A stretch of 64,000 nucleotides of DNA from Veillonella infantium (GCF_002959895.1 NZ_PPDD01000012.1:124001-188000), one strand, 5' to 3'; shown: positions 9,171 through 18,990, numbered from the stretch's first letter. Numbers and translations: made by a program. The notes: a model not told the origin generated them from the letters alone.

Positions 9171-10936
9171 GCTGTCACCTCCTGAGATGCTAAAATCTGT
9201 TGATATACAGTAGAGGTAGTTGCTAGCTCATCATGTGTGCCATATCCTGCCACTTGACCTCTGTTAATGATTAGAATATGGTCTGCTTTTTTTGCGACGC
9301 TTACCTTTTGCTCCACAGAAATGAGGGCAGGTCGACTATCCTTTTGTAATTCCTCATGTAGTGCTGTACGAACAGCACGCTCTGTAGTGCCGTCGAGAGC
9401 GGAAAAGCTATCGTCGAATATGAATAAATCAGGTTTACGCACTAAAGCTCTAGCCATGGCAAGGCGCTGCCGTTGACCACCAGATAGATTGGTACCACCT
9501 TGGGAAACCATATATTGGTAACCGCCGTCGAGACGATGGATAAACTCATCTGCCTTAGACAAGCGGCATGCATTTTCTACATCTTCTGCCGACAGTGCTT
9601 GGCTTGATGCGGCTCCATATCGAACGTTCATATCGATCGTTCCGGTAAATAAATAAGCCTTTTGTGGTACATAGCCAATATGAGTGCGCAAATCATCTAC
9701 ATTCCACTCGTAGATGGACTTACCTTTAAAGAAAATATCGCCAGATTCAATAGCGAAGAGGCGAGGGATAAGATTGGTGATTGTACTTTTACCAGATCCG
9801 ATATCCCCCATAATCGCTAAGGTTTCGCCATGATGTACCTTAAAGGAGATATTTTCAAGGGCAGGGGACTCGGCATTGTCGTAACGGAACGTAACGTTGC
9901 GGAATTCCAAAAGAGGTGTATCATCAGAATGCTTAGTCGATTGAGACACTGAATTTGTAATACTACTAGTATATGGTTCAGGGAATGTATCGGTATTTTC
10001 GTGTTCTAATAATTCCCGAATACGAGTGTAACACACGATTGCTTCCGGGATGTCGATGATTACGAATATGGCCATGAGCATGCTCAATAGGATGAGGTTC
10101 GCATACTCGATAACGGCCATGATATCACCAACTTGTAGGGAGCCCATGCTGACGTTGTAGCCGCCGAGCCAGAGAATAGCAACGGTACTCATATTAAATA
10201 GAATGAGTATCGTTGGTAAACCGATGGCAAAGGTTTGGCGCAATTTTTTGTTCAGTTGGGCGGACTCTGTAAAAATAGCAATTTCCTTGTCGTTTTCGTA
10301 GGTTCTTCTGTTGAAAGCTCTAATAACCGGCATACCTACGATGTGATCTCGAACCATATCGGTGATATCATCTAGCTTTAATTGCATAGCCTTGATAAGT
10401 GGTAAGGCGCGGCTTTCAATAAAGATAATAGTAAGTATCATACAGGCCATAACGGCGAGGATGACGAGGCCTAATTGCCAACTTTTGTAGAAGGTAAGGC
10501 CCAGGCCAACACATATCATAAGCGGCATAGGGAGAATCATATTTAACCCTTCTCCCAAAACGGATTGAATTTTCTCTACGTCCCGACTTGTGCGCATCAA
10601 TATGGTGCCCGTACCAAAGTGAGTAAAGTCCCGGAGTGAAAAGTATTGTAGTGCTTTCACTAGATCGTCACGCAATACCTTGCCTACAGATGCTGAAATA
10701 TGAGCGCTCATAGCAACGCCTAGAATTGCGGATAGGACGGTTAGTAATGCCACAACGAGCATGTTCATGCTAGAGCTGGTAATCATCTCTAGGTCACCTT
10801 TGAGGACGCCATCATTAATGATGGTGGCGGTCAATGTTGGTATATATAATGTGCCTGCCACAGTGAGTAAGGAAAGAAGCGATACTATGACAGCAGGAAA
10901 CCATAAAGGTTTTATATAGTGTATGAATGGTTTCAT
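9167..10936 (-). CDS. Heterodimeric ABC exporter subunit with a degenerate ATP site
   Basis: Membrane and ATPase domains in one 589-aa chain. Walker A (GDIGSGKST) and signature (LSGGQRQR) are canonical, but Walker B reads FIFDDSFSALD, with Asp for the catalytic Glu, and the H-loop His is replaced (SVEQKVSVAKKAD). This is the known pattern of the non-hydrolysing half of heterodimeric exporters. The partner gene carries the matching LSQGQ signature, so one catalytic and one degenerate site are predicted. Start at 10936 (MKPFIH) behind AAAGGA; the ORF to 10981 has no binding site. Confidence 0.92.
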   Translation of the reverse strand: MKPFIHYIKPLWFPAVIVSLLSLLTVAGTLYIPTLTATIINDGVLKGDLEMITSSSMNMLVVALLTVLSAILGVAMSAHISASVGKVLRDDLVKALQYFSLRDFTHFGTGTILMRTSRDVEKIQSVLGEGLNMILPMPLMICVGLGLTFYKSWQLGLVILAVMACMILTIIFIESRALPLIKAMQLKLDDITDMVRDHIVGMPVIRAFNRRTYENDKEIAIFTESAQLNKKLRQTFAIGLPTILILFNMSTVAILWLGGYNVSMGSLQVGDIMAVIEYANLILLSMLMAIFVIIDIPEAIVCYTRIRELLEHENTDTFPEPYTSSITNSVSQSTKHSDDTPLLEFRNVTFRYDNAESPALENISFKVHHGETLAIMGDIGSGKSTITNLIPRLFAIESGDIFFKGKSIYEWNVDDLRTHIGYVPQKAYLFTGTIDMNVRYGAASSQALSAEDVENACRLSKADEFIHRLDGGYQYMVSQGGTNLSGGQRQRLAMARALVRKPDLFIFDDSFSALDGTTERAVRTALHEELQKDSRPALISVEQKVSVAKKADHILIINRGQVAGYGTHDELATTSTVYQQILASQEVTA

Positions 10937-11154
10937 TTGAATCCTTTTAGTGAAATTAGCTGAATTAACAATTTTAGACATATATTATATTGTATAAAAT
11001 TAAAATTATCTAGTAGGATAATTTTATTACTAAAAGTTTATTATCAATTAATAAGTATTATGATTGAGTTTATATCATCTTATTAAAATTTTTGATATAC
11101 TAAATAAGCATTTTTTTTGCAATTTTTGTTTTGAAGTAGTAAGGAGAGTTTCTA

Positions 11155-12621
11155 ATGAAGTTGAATTGGAAATTATTCGCACCGCTCGTGGTAGCTATTC
11201 TCGTATGGCTCATCGGTGCTCCTGAAGGTCTTAGCGCAAATTCTTGGATTTACGTAAGTATTTTCGCTGGCCTCGTGGTAGGGTTGATTTTAGAGCCAAT
11301 CCCACCAGCTTTCATCGGTATCATTGCTGTTACCGTGTCTATGTTATTCAAAGTTGGTCCTGCCCCTGTTGTAGATAAAGCAACTGGTGTAGCAAAGGCA
11401 ATTACTGATGCACAAGCTATCAGTTGGGGCCTCAGCGGTTTCTCTAATGCCATCGTGTGGTTGATCTTCGCAGCCTTCATGATTGGTATCGGTTATGAAA
11501 ACTCTGGCCTTGGCCGCCGTATTGCCTTGTTCCTCGTAGCAAAGCTTGGCAAGTCCTCTTTAGGTCTTGGTTATGCTATTGCTATTACGGACCTTGTATT
11601 GGCACCGTTCATCCCAAGTAATGCGGCTCGTTCTGGTGGTACGATTTACCCAATCGTATCTAGTATTTGTCCAATGTTTGATTCCTATCCAGACAAGAAT
11701 CCTCGTAAAATCGGTTCCTATTTAAACTGGGTAGCGTTGGCAACTACATGTGTATCTAGCTCCATCTTCTTGACTGGCGCAGCGCCAAATCCATTGGCTC
11801 TTGAATTGTCTGCTAAATCTGGTATTGTGGCGGCAAACTGGGGCACATGGTTCCTCGCATTCTTGCCAGTAGGTCTTATTTTGTTCATCATCACTCCATT
11901 GTTGACCTATGTATTCTGCAAGCCAGAGGTGAAAGGTTCCCCTGAAATTGCAGCGTGGGCAAAGGATGAGTACAAGAAATTAGGATCCATGACACGCAGT
12001 GAAATCTTCATGGCCTTGATTTCCGTGTTGGCCCTTGTATTGTGGATTGGTGCTTCTACATTTAAAGTGAACCCAACTACAACAGCTTTAATTGTTATTA
12101 TCTTGATGATTTTCACTAAGATTATGACATGGCAAGACTTCCTTGCTAATAAACCAGCATGGAATGTTTTGACTTGGTTCGCTACACTCGTACCTATGGC
12201 TTCTGGCCTTAAAAATGTGGGTTTCTTGGACTGGCTTGCTAAATCTGCAGGTGGTTCTTTAGTTTCTCTAGATCCAACTATGGCAGTTCTTGGTTTATTA
12301 TTAGCATTCTGCTTGCTTCGTTACTTCTTTGCATCTGGTACTGCTTATGTAACGGCTATGGTAGGCTTATTTGCTACTCTAATTCTTCAAATTCCTGGCG
12401 TTGACCCAGCTCAAGTTATGTTGATTCTTTTAGTACCAATGGGGATTATGGGTATCCTCACACCGTATGGTACTGGTCACAGCCCAATCTGGTTTGCTAG
12501 TGGCTATAATAAAGGCCCTGAATTCTGGAAATTGGGTGCTATCTTTGGAATTATCTACCTCGCGATCTTTATCGTGGTGGGGATTCCATGGATTCAGTTC
12601 GTAATGCCACTTTTAGGATAG
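11155..12621 (+). CDS. DASS-family anion (di/tricarboxylate) transporter
   Basis: A 488-aa membrane protein of the divalent anion:sodium symporter family, the group of CitT, TtdT and the plastid 2-oxoglutarate/malate translocator. About 12 hydrophobic segments are present. Family signatures are the first-half motif FIPSNAARSGGTIYPI near residue 157 and SIFLTGAAPNPLA near residue 203. In Veillonella-like organisms that live on lactate, malate and succinate, a dicarboxylate exchanger makes sense, but the substrate is inference. The binding site is AAGGAGAG; the promoter lies in the AT-rich gap shared with the exporter operon. Confidence 0.9.
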   Translation: MKLNWKLFAPLVVAILVWLIGAPEGLSANSWIYVSIFAGLVVGLILEPIPPAFIGIIAVTVSMLFKVGPAPVVDKATGVAKAITDAQAISWGLSGFSNAIVWLIFAAFMIGIGYENSGLGRRIALFLVAKLGKSSLGLGYAIAITDLVLAPFIPSNAARSGGTIYPIVSSICPMFDSYPDKNPRKIGSYLNWVALATTCVSSSIFLTGAAPNPLALELSAKSGIVAANWGTWFLAFLPVGLILFIITPLLTYVFCKPEVKGSPEIAAWAKDEYKKLGSMTRSEIFMALISVLALVLWIGASTFKVNPTTTALIVIILMIFTKIMTWQDFLANKPAWNVLTWFATLVPMASGLKNVGFLDWLAKSAGGSLVSLDPTMAVLGLLLAFCLLRYFFASGTAYVTAMVGLFATLILQIPGVDPAQVMLILLVPMGIMGILTPYGTGHSPIWFASGYNKGPEFWKLGAIFGIIYLAIFIVVGIPWIQFVMPLLG

Positions 12622-12627
12622 TTTTCC

Positions 12628-12692
12628 GCCGCCATATGTCTCTCTGCGCTCCATTCGCTGCAAGTCGCTGGATAGACATATGGCGGCTTTTT
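12628..12692 (+). terminator. Terminator-like long hairpin, copy 1 of a repeated element
   Basis: A perfect 14-bp stem (GCCGCCATATGTCT / AGACATATGGCGGC, 12628-12641 and 12674-12687) with a 32-nt loop, followed by TTTTT. The loop holds GCTCCAT and AGTCGCTG, both shared with the hairpin at 46882-46946. Confidence 0.85.
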
Positions 12693-12722
12693 CTATCATA
12701 AAATGGCAATACTCCACAAAAC

Positions 12723-12750
12723 TCGACAAATCTAAAAAAATAAATATAAT
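12723..12750 (+). promoter_or_regulatory. Promoter of the PACE gene
   Basis: TCGACA (12723-12728), 16-bp spacer and a perfect TATAAT (12745-12750). Confidence 0.65.
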
Positions 12751-12805
12751 AGTGATGTGATAGTAAATTTCTTACCTAGGTTTTCTGATGGAGGTTTTTA
12801 TTATT

Positions 12806-13210
12806 ATGTCTACTTCTGAGCGTGTGGTGCAGTCAGTTTTATATGAAATCGGTTGCATTTTAATCGGTTGGATCGTGATGCAGTTTGTTCCGCATGAGGG
12901 ACAGCCTTTGTTATTAATGGTTATTTTTTCCATATTAGCTATGGTTTGGAATTTTGTGTTTAACTGGATTTTTGATAAACTAGTACCAGGTGATCGATTA
13001 GAGCGGGGGCCTGTAATCCGTACTATTCATGCGGTATTGTTTGAAGGTCTATTTATGTTCGCTACTGTACCGATTATTATGTACATGATGCATATGAGTT
13101 TTTGGATGGCTTTTGTGACAGATATAACGATGACATTGGTTATCTTAGGTTATACTTATGTTTATAATTGGGTATATGATCGGGCACGTCTATATTTTGT
13201 AGAGGCTTAG
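12806..13210 (+). CDS. PACE-family multidrug efflux protein (AceI-like)
   Basis: Small four-helix membrane protein (134 aa) made of two repeats. The family motifs are visible: RVVQSVLYE near residue 5 with the membrane Glu, WNFVFNWIFD in helix 2, RTIHAVLFEGL opening the second repeat and YTYVYNWVYD in helix 4. PACE proteins export biocides such as chlorhexidine and acriflavine, and short diamines. Start at 12806 (MSTSERV) behind GGAGG at 12790 with an 11-nt gap. The frame extends to 12788 without a binding site. The gene has its own promoter. Confidence 0.88.
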   Translation: MSTSERVVQSVLYEIGCILIGWIVMQFVPHEGQPLLLMVIFSILAMVWNFVFNWIFDKLVPGDRLERGPVIRTIHAVLFEGLFMFATVPIIMYMMHMSFWMAFVTDITMTLVILGYTYVYNWVYDRARLYFVEA

Positions 13211-13268
13211 TTTTACTATATGAGGTAAGTACCTCTTAAAAATCTATATTGTATAGTAGGAGGTTCTT

Positions 13269-13772
13269 ATGTCTACCAAATCTATTACGGGCACAGGCCT
13301 ATTGTTGGCTGTAGCCTTATTGGCGCAAAGCTTGCGCCTCATTTTCCCATTTATTCCTAATCAGGTGAGCATGTTCCTCATCGGTTCCATTACGTCTGCA
13401 ACCTTTGTACTCGCCACATGGCGCTATGGTTGGAGGAATGGTCTTGTTATTGCTTGGATTGCACCGGTGGTGGCACATTTACAAGGTATGTTGCCATTGC
13501 CGCCGTTTATTTTGATTACGGCTCTTGGCACGACTGCCTATGTATTTGTAGCACACTGGTTACAACATAAACCTAAGGTATTGCTTATCATAGTGGCGGC
13601 TTTAGTAAAAGCAGGTGTTCTCTTTGGAGGATATTCTTTGTTCTTTTCACTGTTCCAATTCCCACCGAAGATTGTAAACACCATGTTGTTCGTATCTAGT
13701 TGGCCTCAATTGGTAACATCGTCTTTAGGCATTATTTTGGCTCTACTTATTATAAAACGTACTAAAATTTAG
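13269..13772 (+). CDS. Small membrane protein, possibly an ECF transporter S component
   Basis: A 167-aa, very hydrophobic protein with about five membrane segments. Its size, the N-terminal GTGLLLAVALLAQSLR and the short loops resemble substrate-binding (S) components of ECF vitamin transporters, but I see no motif that fixes a family or substrate. A TAGGAGG site precedes the start and a small GAGGTA/TACCTC repeat lies upstream. No ECF ATPase genes are adjacent. The function call is tentative. Confidence 0.6.
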   Translation: MSTKSITGTGLLLAVALLAQSLRLIFPFIPNQVSMFLIGSITSATFVLATWRYGWRNGLVIAWIAPVVAHLQGMLPLPPFILITALGTTAYVFVAHWLQHKPKVLLIIVAALVKAGVLFGGYSLFFSLFQFPPKIVNTMLFVSSWPQLVTSSLGIILALLIIKRTKI

Positions 13773-13826
13773 TCTAACTTAACTTAGAGTTATGACAACC
13801 CATTCAAAATAGATATGACTTTTTGG

Positions 13827-13857
13827 GGGCACTCAGGCAGTATGAGTGCCCATTTTT
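13827..13857 (+). terminator. Rho-independent terminator
   Basis: GGGCACTC / GAGTGCCC stem with a 9-nt loop, followed by ATTTTT. Confidence 0.9.
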
Positions 13858-13858
13858 G

Positions 13859-13888
13859 TTGACCTTAGTCATTGTCTACTTTTATAAT
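13859..13888 (+). promoter_or_regulatory. Promoter of the metB-like/malY operon
   Basis: TTGACC (13859-13864), 18-bp spacer and a perfect TATAAT (13883-13888). An inverted repeat CATATT-N7-AATATG (13892-13910) sits on the expected transcription start and ends at the ribosome binding site, a possible operator. Confidence 0.75.
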
Positions 13889-13924
13889 TAACATATTGTA
13901 TACAAATATGAGGAGTTGATTGGA

Positions 13925-15058
13925 ATGAAATTTAATACAAAATGCGTTCATGGCAGCGGGAGACCAGATAGCACTGGTGCAATTTCCCCTGCAATTTATA
14001 TGTCTAGTACATTTTCCCATCCAAAGTTGGGTGATACAACAGGATATCAATATACACGTGAGTCTAATCCAACACGGGATCGTTTGGAACAATTGATTGC
14101 AGGTCTTGAAGATGGTAAGGATGCATTGGCATTCTCTTCCGGTATGGCCGCAGTGGACGCTGTATTCCATCTATTCTCCCCTGGAGATCACATCATTTTA
14201 GGTGATGATTTGTACGGTGGCTCTATCCGCATGTTCACAAATATTTACGAACAAAATGGCATTGAGTTCACATATGTTGGTACATCTGATCTTGATGCGG
14301 TGAAAGCAGCTTTCAAACCAAATACAAAGGCTGTTTATATTGAAACTCCAACAAATCCGATGATGGAGATTACGGATATTCATACTTTGTGTGCCTTAGC
14401 TCATGACCGCAATGCACTAGTCATTATCGACAATACATTCTTGAGCCCTTATTTCCAAAAACCATTGAACTTAGGTGCCGATATTGTCGTTCATAGTGGT
14501 ACTAAATTCATCGGTGGTCATCATGACGTTATTTCTGGTTTCACCATTGTAAATGATGATGAATTGGCTGCGAAGTTGCGATTAACTTATAAAACGGTAG
14601 GTGCTTGCTTATCTGCTATGGATAGCTGGCTCGTTATCCGCGGTGTAAAAACATTGGCACTTCGCATGGAACAACACCAAAAGAATGCCATTGCTCTTGC
14701 TGATTGGCTCAAAAAACAACCTAAGGTTACTAAAGTATTGTTCCCAGGCCTTCCTGAACATCCAGGCTATGAAATCAATAAAGCCCAAACTACAGGCTTT
14801 GGCGGTATGTTGTCTTTCGAAGTAGATAGCGAAGAAACAGCTAAACAAATCTTAGAAGGTATTAAGCTTATCCAATTTGCTGAAAGTCTTGGTGGTACTG
14901 AGTCCTTGTTGACATACCCTGTAACGCAAACTCATCCGGACTTAAAACCGGAAGATGCAGAGCGTAAAGGTATTACACGTCGCTTATTGCGCTTATCTGT
15001 AGGTATTGAAGATACAGAAGACTTGATTGCAGACTTGGAACAAGCTTTCAATAAATAA
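13925..15058 (+). CDS. Cystathionine gamma-synthase/lyase family PLP enzyme
   Basis: A 377-aa Cys/Met-metabolism PLP enzyme. Landmarks: YTRESNPTRDRLE near residue 43, SSGMAAVDAV near 71, the PLP aspartate in VIIDNTF (Asp169) and the Schiff-base lysine in HSGTKFIGGH (Lys194). It either makes cystathionine from an acylhomoserine (MetB) or splits it towards cysteine (MccB/CTH); sequence reading alone does not decide. Start at 13925 behind GAGGAG. A MalY-like gene follows at once, and metA and metY lie just downstream, so methionine or cysteine synthesis is the setting. Confidence 0.9.
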   Translation: MKFNTKCVHGSGRPDSTGAISPAIYMSSTFSHPKLGDTTGYQYTRESNPTRDRLEQLIAGLEDGKDALAFSSGMAAVDAVFHLFSPGDHIILGDDLYGGSIRMFTNIYEQNGIEFTYVGTSDLDAVKAAFKPNTKAVYIETPTNPMMEITDIHTLCALAHDRNALVIIDNTFLSPYFQKPLNLGADIVVHSGTKFIGGHHDVISGFTIVNDDELAAKLRLTYKTVGACLSAMDSWLVIRGVKTLALRMEQHQKNAIALADWLKKQPKVTKVLFPGLPEHPGYEINKAQTTGFGGMLSFEVDSEETAKQILEGIKLIQFAESLGGTESLLTYPVTQTHPDLKPEDAERKGITRRLLRLSVGIEDTEDLIADLEQAFNK

Positions 15059-15068
15059 AGGAGTTCCT

Positions 15069-16253
15069 ATGGGACAATATAATTTTGATCAAATTTTAGA
15101 TAGAACTCACACAAAATCTTTGAAATACGATTTTGCTGTGAAGCGTGGTAAACCAGTGGATGTGTTGCCATTCTGGGTGGCAGACATGGACTTTGAGGTA
15201 CCACCTGAGTTAAAGCAAATCTTATTGGATCGCGTGAACCATGGTGTATTTGGTTATACCGAATCCGATGATGAATACTTTGAAGTATTACAAAACTGGT
15301 TCACTACGCGCTTTAACTGGACGCCAGAACAAAAATGGCTCGTTAAAACACCTGGTATCGTCTTTGCCTTGGCTATGGCGGTTCGTGCTTTCACCAATGA
15401 AGGGGAAGGCGTACTTATCAATCAACCGGTATACTATCCATTTAGCATGGTTATCGATGACAATGACCGTCGCCTTATCAATGTGCCATTAATCAAAGGG
15501 GAAGAAAAATATACCATCGATTTTGAGGGTATAGAACGTGCTATCGTGGAGGAAAATGTAACATTATTCCTCTTGTGCAATCCGCATAATCCTGTAGGCC
15601 GCGTGTGGACTGAGGACGAGTTGAAACGTCTTGGCGACATTTGTATTAAACATAACGTACTCATCGTGAGCGACGAAATTCATGCTGACTTTGTTTGGAA
15701 AGGTCATACGCACAAGGTCTTTGCTGATCTTGGTGAAAGCTATGCAGAACACTGCATCGTATGTACAGCACCTAGTAAGACCTTCAACATTGCTGGCTTA
15801 CAAGTAAGTAATATTTTCATTCCTAATGATTCCTTACGTCGTCGTTTTATCAAAGAAATCGACCGCGCTGGTTATAGCCAATTAAATACAATGGGTATTG
15901 TTGGCTGTGAAGGGGCCTATAAAGTAGGTGCACCTTGGCTCGACGAGTTGAAAGAGTACATTCAAGACAATATTCAATTCACTATTGATTATGTGGCAAA
16001 ATATATGCCAAAAATTCACGTATATCGTCCGGAAGGGACATATCTCATGTGGCTAGATTGCTCTAAGTTGCCATTGAGCCCTAAGGAACGCGATGAATGG
16101 ATTATCAATGAAGCTAAGTTGTGGCTTGATACTGGTTCCATGTTCGGTGTCGATGGGGAAGACTTTGAACGCATCAATGTAGCATGTCCTCGTAAAACAT
16201 TAGAAGAAGGCCTTGAAGCTTGGCGTCGTGCCTACGAGGCTAGAGGCTTTTAA
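15069..16253 (+). CDS. MalY/PatB-type cystathionine beta-lyase (C-S lyase)
   Basis: PLP-dependent fold-type I enzyme of 394 aa. It shows VLPFWVADMDF near residue 32, the CNPHNPVGRVW segment near 170, SDEIHADF near 201 and the PLP lysine in APSKTFNIAGL (Lys237). This subfamily cleaves cystathionine to homocysteine, and cysteine to sulfide, pyruvate and ammonia. The start at 15069 follows AAGGAG, 10 nt after the previous stop, so the two genes form one operon. Together they give a transsulfuration route to homocysteine. Confidence 0.92.
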   Translation: MGQYNFDQILDRTHTKSLKYDFAVKRGKPVDVLPFWVADMDFEVPPELKQILLDRVNHGVFGYTESDDEYFEVLQNWFTTRFNWTPEQKWLVKTPGIVFALAMAVRAFTNEGEGVLINQPVYYPFSMVIDDNDRRLINVPLIKGEEKYTIDFEGIERAIVEENVTLFLLCNPHNPVGRVWTEDELKRLGDICIKHNVLIVSDEIHADFVWKGHTHKVFADLGESYAEHCIVCTAPSKTFNIAGLQVSNIFIPNDSLRRRFIKEIDRAGYSQLNTMGIVGCEGAYKVGAPWLDELKEYIQDNIQFTIDYVAKYMPKIHVYRPEGTYLMWLDCSKLPLSPKERDEWIINEAKLWLDTGSMFGVDGEDFERINVACPRKTLEEGLEAWRRAYEARGF

Positions 16254-16314
16254 TAATATTGGTTAGAATGTTTAGATTAGGTTATCAAATTGTTTAGTGT
16301 GTAGAGGTGATAGT

Positions 16315-17274
16315 ATGCCTATTAAAGTAATAAAAAATTTACCGGCCATTACGAAATTAGCTCAAGAGAACATTTTCGTTATGGATACAGAACGGGCGGA
16401 GACACAACAAATCCGACCTTTGCAAATATTGCTAGTCAATTTGATGCCTACTAAAGAAGTTACAGAAACTCAAATCTTGCGAGCTCTTAGCAATAGTCCG
16501 TTACAAGTCAATTTAACTCTTTTACATACTGCATCTCGTAAGGCTAAAAATACGGATGAGCAATATTTAGATACCTTCTACCGCACCTTCGATGAGGTGA
16601 AAGATGAGTTCTTTGATGGCATGATCATTACAGGCGCTCCTGTAGAATTAATGCCTTTTGAAGAAGTCGATTACTGGGATGAGTTAGTAGAAATTATGAA
16701 TTGGGGCGAAGAGCATGTATACTCTACGTTCTATATTTGTTGGGGTGCACAGGCGGGTTTGTATCATCATTTCGGCATTAATAAATCCGTTATGGATGAA
16801 AAGCTATTTGGTGTATACGAACACGATATTTATAACGATCGCCCAGTGCTCTTGCGTGGCTTTGATGAAAAATTCTGGATGCCGCACTCCCGTCATACGA
16901 CAGTTTCTTTGGAACAAATTAAGGAAAACCGTAATCTAGAATTGTTAGCAGGGTCTGAACCAACCGGTGCAGCTATCGTTCGTAGCTTAGATAATAAACA
17001 CATCTTTGTATTTGGCCATGCTGAATACGATTGGGATACACTCAACCGTGAATACGTACGAGATATTAAAAAAGGCTTGGACATTGCGGTTCCTGAAAAT
17101 TACTTCCCTGATGATGATCCAAAACAACGCCCTGTTGTACGTTGGCGTTCTGTAAGTACATTGTTGTTTACAAACTGGTTAAACTACTATGTATACCAAG
17201 AGACACCGTACATCATTGAACAAATCCAAAAAATGAAATTTGAACGCGATAAAAATTTAGGTGCTTATATCTAA
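16315..17274 (+). CDS. metA: Homoserine O-acyltransferase (MetA), predicted acetyl-CoA-specific
   Basis: Acylates homoserine, the first committed step of methionine synthesis. The 319 aa match MetA in length and carry the catalytic Cys142 (YICWGAQAG), His235 and Glu237 (GHAEYDW). Residue 111 is Glu (TGAPVELMPF). In this family Glu at 111 is tied to acetyl-CoA use and Gly, as in E. coli, to succinyl-CoA. The product would thus be O-acetylhomoserine, which suits MetY downstream. Start at 16315 behind GAGGTGAT. It lies 61 nt after the MalY gene and is probably in the same operon. Confidence 0.94.
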   Translation: MPIKVIKNLPAITKLAQENIFVMDTERAETQQIRPLQILLVNLMPTKEVTETQILRALSNSPLQVNLTLLHTASRKAKNTDEQYLDTFYRTFDEVKDEFFDGMIITGAPVELMPFEEVDYWDELVEIMNWGEEHVYSTFYICWGAQAGLYHHFGINKSVMDEKLFGVYEHDIYNDRPVLLRGFDEKFWMPHSRHTTVSLEQIKENRNLELLAGSEPTGAAIVRSLDNKHIFVFGHAEYDWDTLNREYVRDIKKGLDIAVPENYFPDDDPKQRPVVRWRSVSTLLFTNWLNYYVYQETPYIIEQIQKMKFERDKNLGAYI

Positions 17275-17293
17275 ATTATGATTAGTAGAAATA

Positions 17294-17352
17294 CCCCTAA
17301 TTACTTTTAACGGTCTCCTATTGTGAGATAGTTTTAGAAAAGTGATTAGGGG
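17294..17352 (+). terminator. Hairpin after metA, probable terminator
   Basis: A 15-position stem (CCCCTAATTACTTTT / AAAAGTGATTAGGGG) with one G-T pair and a 29-nt loop. The following sequence is only weakly T-rich. The rest of the gap to metY (17353-17551) shows nothing firm beyond a TAAAACATA copy near 17478. Confidence 0.65.
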
Positions 17353-17551
17353 CTTGTTTATGTGTAGAAACTGCATATAGCTGTAATTGGCATCTTTCGG
17401 ATTGTTGTTTTATGAGTAAATACATGCTTGCTATAGCTTCAAGTTATGGCTAACTGTATAAATTAATAGTAGACATAATTTTTAAAACATAGTAGTATAC
17501 TAGGTATAAAGAACGAACTCAATTCACAGTTAATATAAAGGAGTTGTTATA

Positions 17552-18823
17552 ATGAGCAAACAATACAGATTTGAAACATTACAATTACATGCGGGTCACA
17601 CAGTAGATCCAACAGGTTCTCGTGCAGTACCTATTTACCAAACTACATCTTTCGTATTTAAAGATGCTGAAGAAGCAGCAGGTCGTTTTGCATTAACTAA
17701 TCCTGGTGGTATTTACTCCCGCCTTGGCAATCCTACTACAGATGTATTGGATGCTCGTGTTGCACAACTTGAAGGTGGTGCAGGTGGTATCGCTGTAGCA
17801 TCTGGTTCCGCAGCGATTACATACTCCATCTTGAACGTGGCAAGCGCTGGCGATAACATCGTTGCTGCATCCACATTATACGGTGGTACTTATAACTTGT
17901 TTACAGCAACATTGCCACGTTTAGGAATCGAAACTAAATTCGTAAACCCTGATAATTTGGAAGAATTTGAAGCGGCTATCGATGAAAATACTAAAGCTGT
18001 TTACATCGAATCCATCGGTAACCCTGGTATTAACCTTATCGACGTACAAGCAGTAGCTGATATTGCACATAAACACAATATCATCTTGATCGTAGATAAC
18101 ACATTTGCATCTCCATACTTGTTCCGTCCATTAGAACATGGTGCTGACGTAGTTGTACACTCTGCTACTAAATACCTTGGTGGTCACGGTACAACATTGG
18201 CTGGCGTAGTAGTAGAATCTGGTAAATTCGACTATAAAGGTTCTGGTAAATACCCTGGTTTCTCCGAAGGTGACGAACACTACAATGGCTTAGTATATGG
18301 TGATTTGCCAATCCCATTCACTGTAAAAATTCGTGCTCAATTGCTTCGTGATACTGGCGCATGCATTACTCCACTTGCAGCATGGCAAATCTTGCAAGGC
18401 GTTGAAACATTGTCCTTGCGCGTAGAACGTCACGTAGAAAATGCTCGTAAAGTAGTAGATTTCTTGAGCAAACACCCTAAAGTAGCATGGGTAAGCTACC
18501 CAGAATTAGAAGACAGCAAATACAAAGCTTTAGCAGATAAATACTTCCCTAAAGGTGTTGGTGCTGTATTCACATTCGGCGTAAAAGGTGGTAAAGAAGC
18601 AGGTATTAAACTTGTTGACTCTTTGGAAATCTTCTCCAACCTTGCTAACGTAGCAGATGCTAAATCTCTTGTTATTCATCCTGCATCTACAACACATGCA
18701 CAACTTAACGAAGAACAACAAAAATCTGCTGGAGTAACACCAGATATGATCCGTGTATCCATTGGCCTTGAAAATATCGACGATATTATCGAAGACTTGG
18801 CTCAAGCTTTGGATAAAGCGTAA
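17552..18823 (+). CDS. metY: O-acetylhomoserine sulfhydrylase
   Basis: Makes homocysteine directly from O-acetylhomoserine and sulfide. The 423 aa are longer than MetB-type enzymes, as expected for MetY. Motifs: [19 protein letters not shown] at the N terminus, [13 protein letters not shown] near residue 54, the PLP lysine in [12 protein letters not shown] near residue 210, and the MetY-specific insert after it ([17 protein letters not shown]). It is preceded by AAAGGAG and has its own leader, with a TAAAACATA element like that upstream of metN. The codon usage looks like that of a well expressed gene. Confidence 0.95.
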   Translation: MSKQYRFETLQLHAGHTVDPTGSRAVPIYQTTSFVFKDAEEAAGRFALTNPGGIYSRLGNPTTDVLDARVAQLEGGAGGIAVASGSAAITYSILNVASAGDNIVAASTLYGGTYNLFTATLPRLGIETKFVNPDNLEEFEAAIDENTKAVYIESIGNPGINLIDVQAVADIAHKHNIILIVDNTFASPYLFRPLEHGADVVVHSATKYLGGHGTTLAGVVVESGKFDYKGSGKYPGFSEGDEHYNGLVYGDLPIPFTVKIRAQLLRDTGACITPLAAWQILQGVETLSLRVERHVENARKVVDFLSKHPKVAWVSYPELEDSKYKALADKYFPKGVGAVFTFGVKGGKEAGIKLVDSLEIFSNLANVADAKSLVIHPASTTHAQLNEEQQKSAGVTPDMIRVSIGLENIDDIIEDLAQALDKA

Positions 18824-18945
18824 TTGTCGTACTTCCACTATGGAAATACTATAGATCAAACTTTCAGAACATAAATTACATTCTTAAGTATGACCTCACT
18901 TAAGAAATAGAACACAAACTATCAGACCTATAAAACTTATACAAG

Positions 18946-18973
18946 AGACCTCCCCAAAAAGGGAGGTCTTTTT
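18946..18973 (+). terminator. Rho-independent terminator of metY
   Basis: AGACCTCCC / GGGAGGTCT stem with a short A-rich loop, then TTTTT. Confidence 0.92.
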
Positions 18974-18990
18974 GTGTTGTGGTGCACAAA

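Noticed and set aside
17353-17551. SAM riboswitch before metY
   Set aside because: I could not find the S-box core elements; only short repeats and a possible promoter are present.
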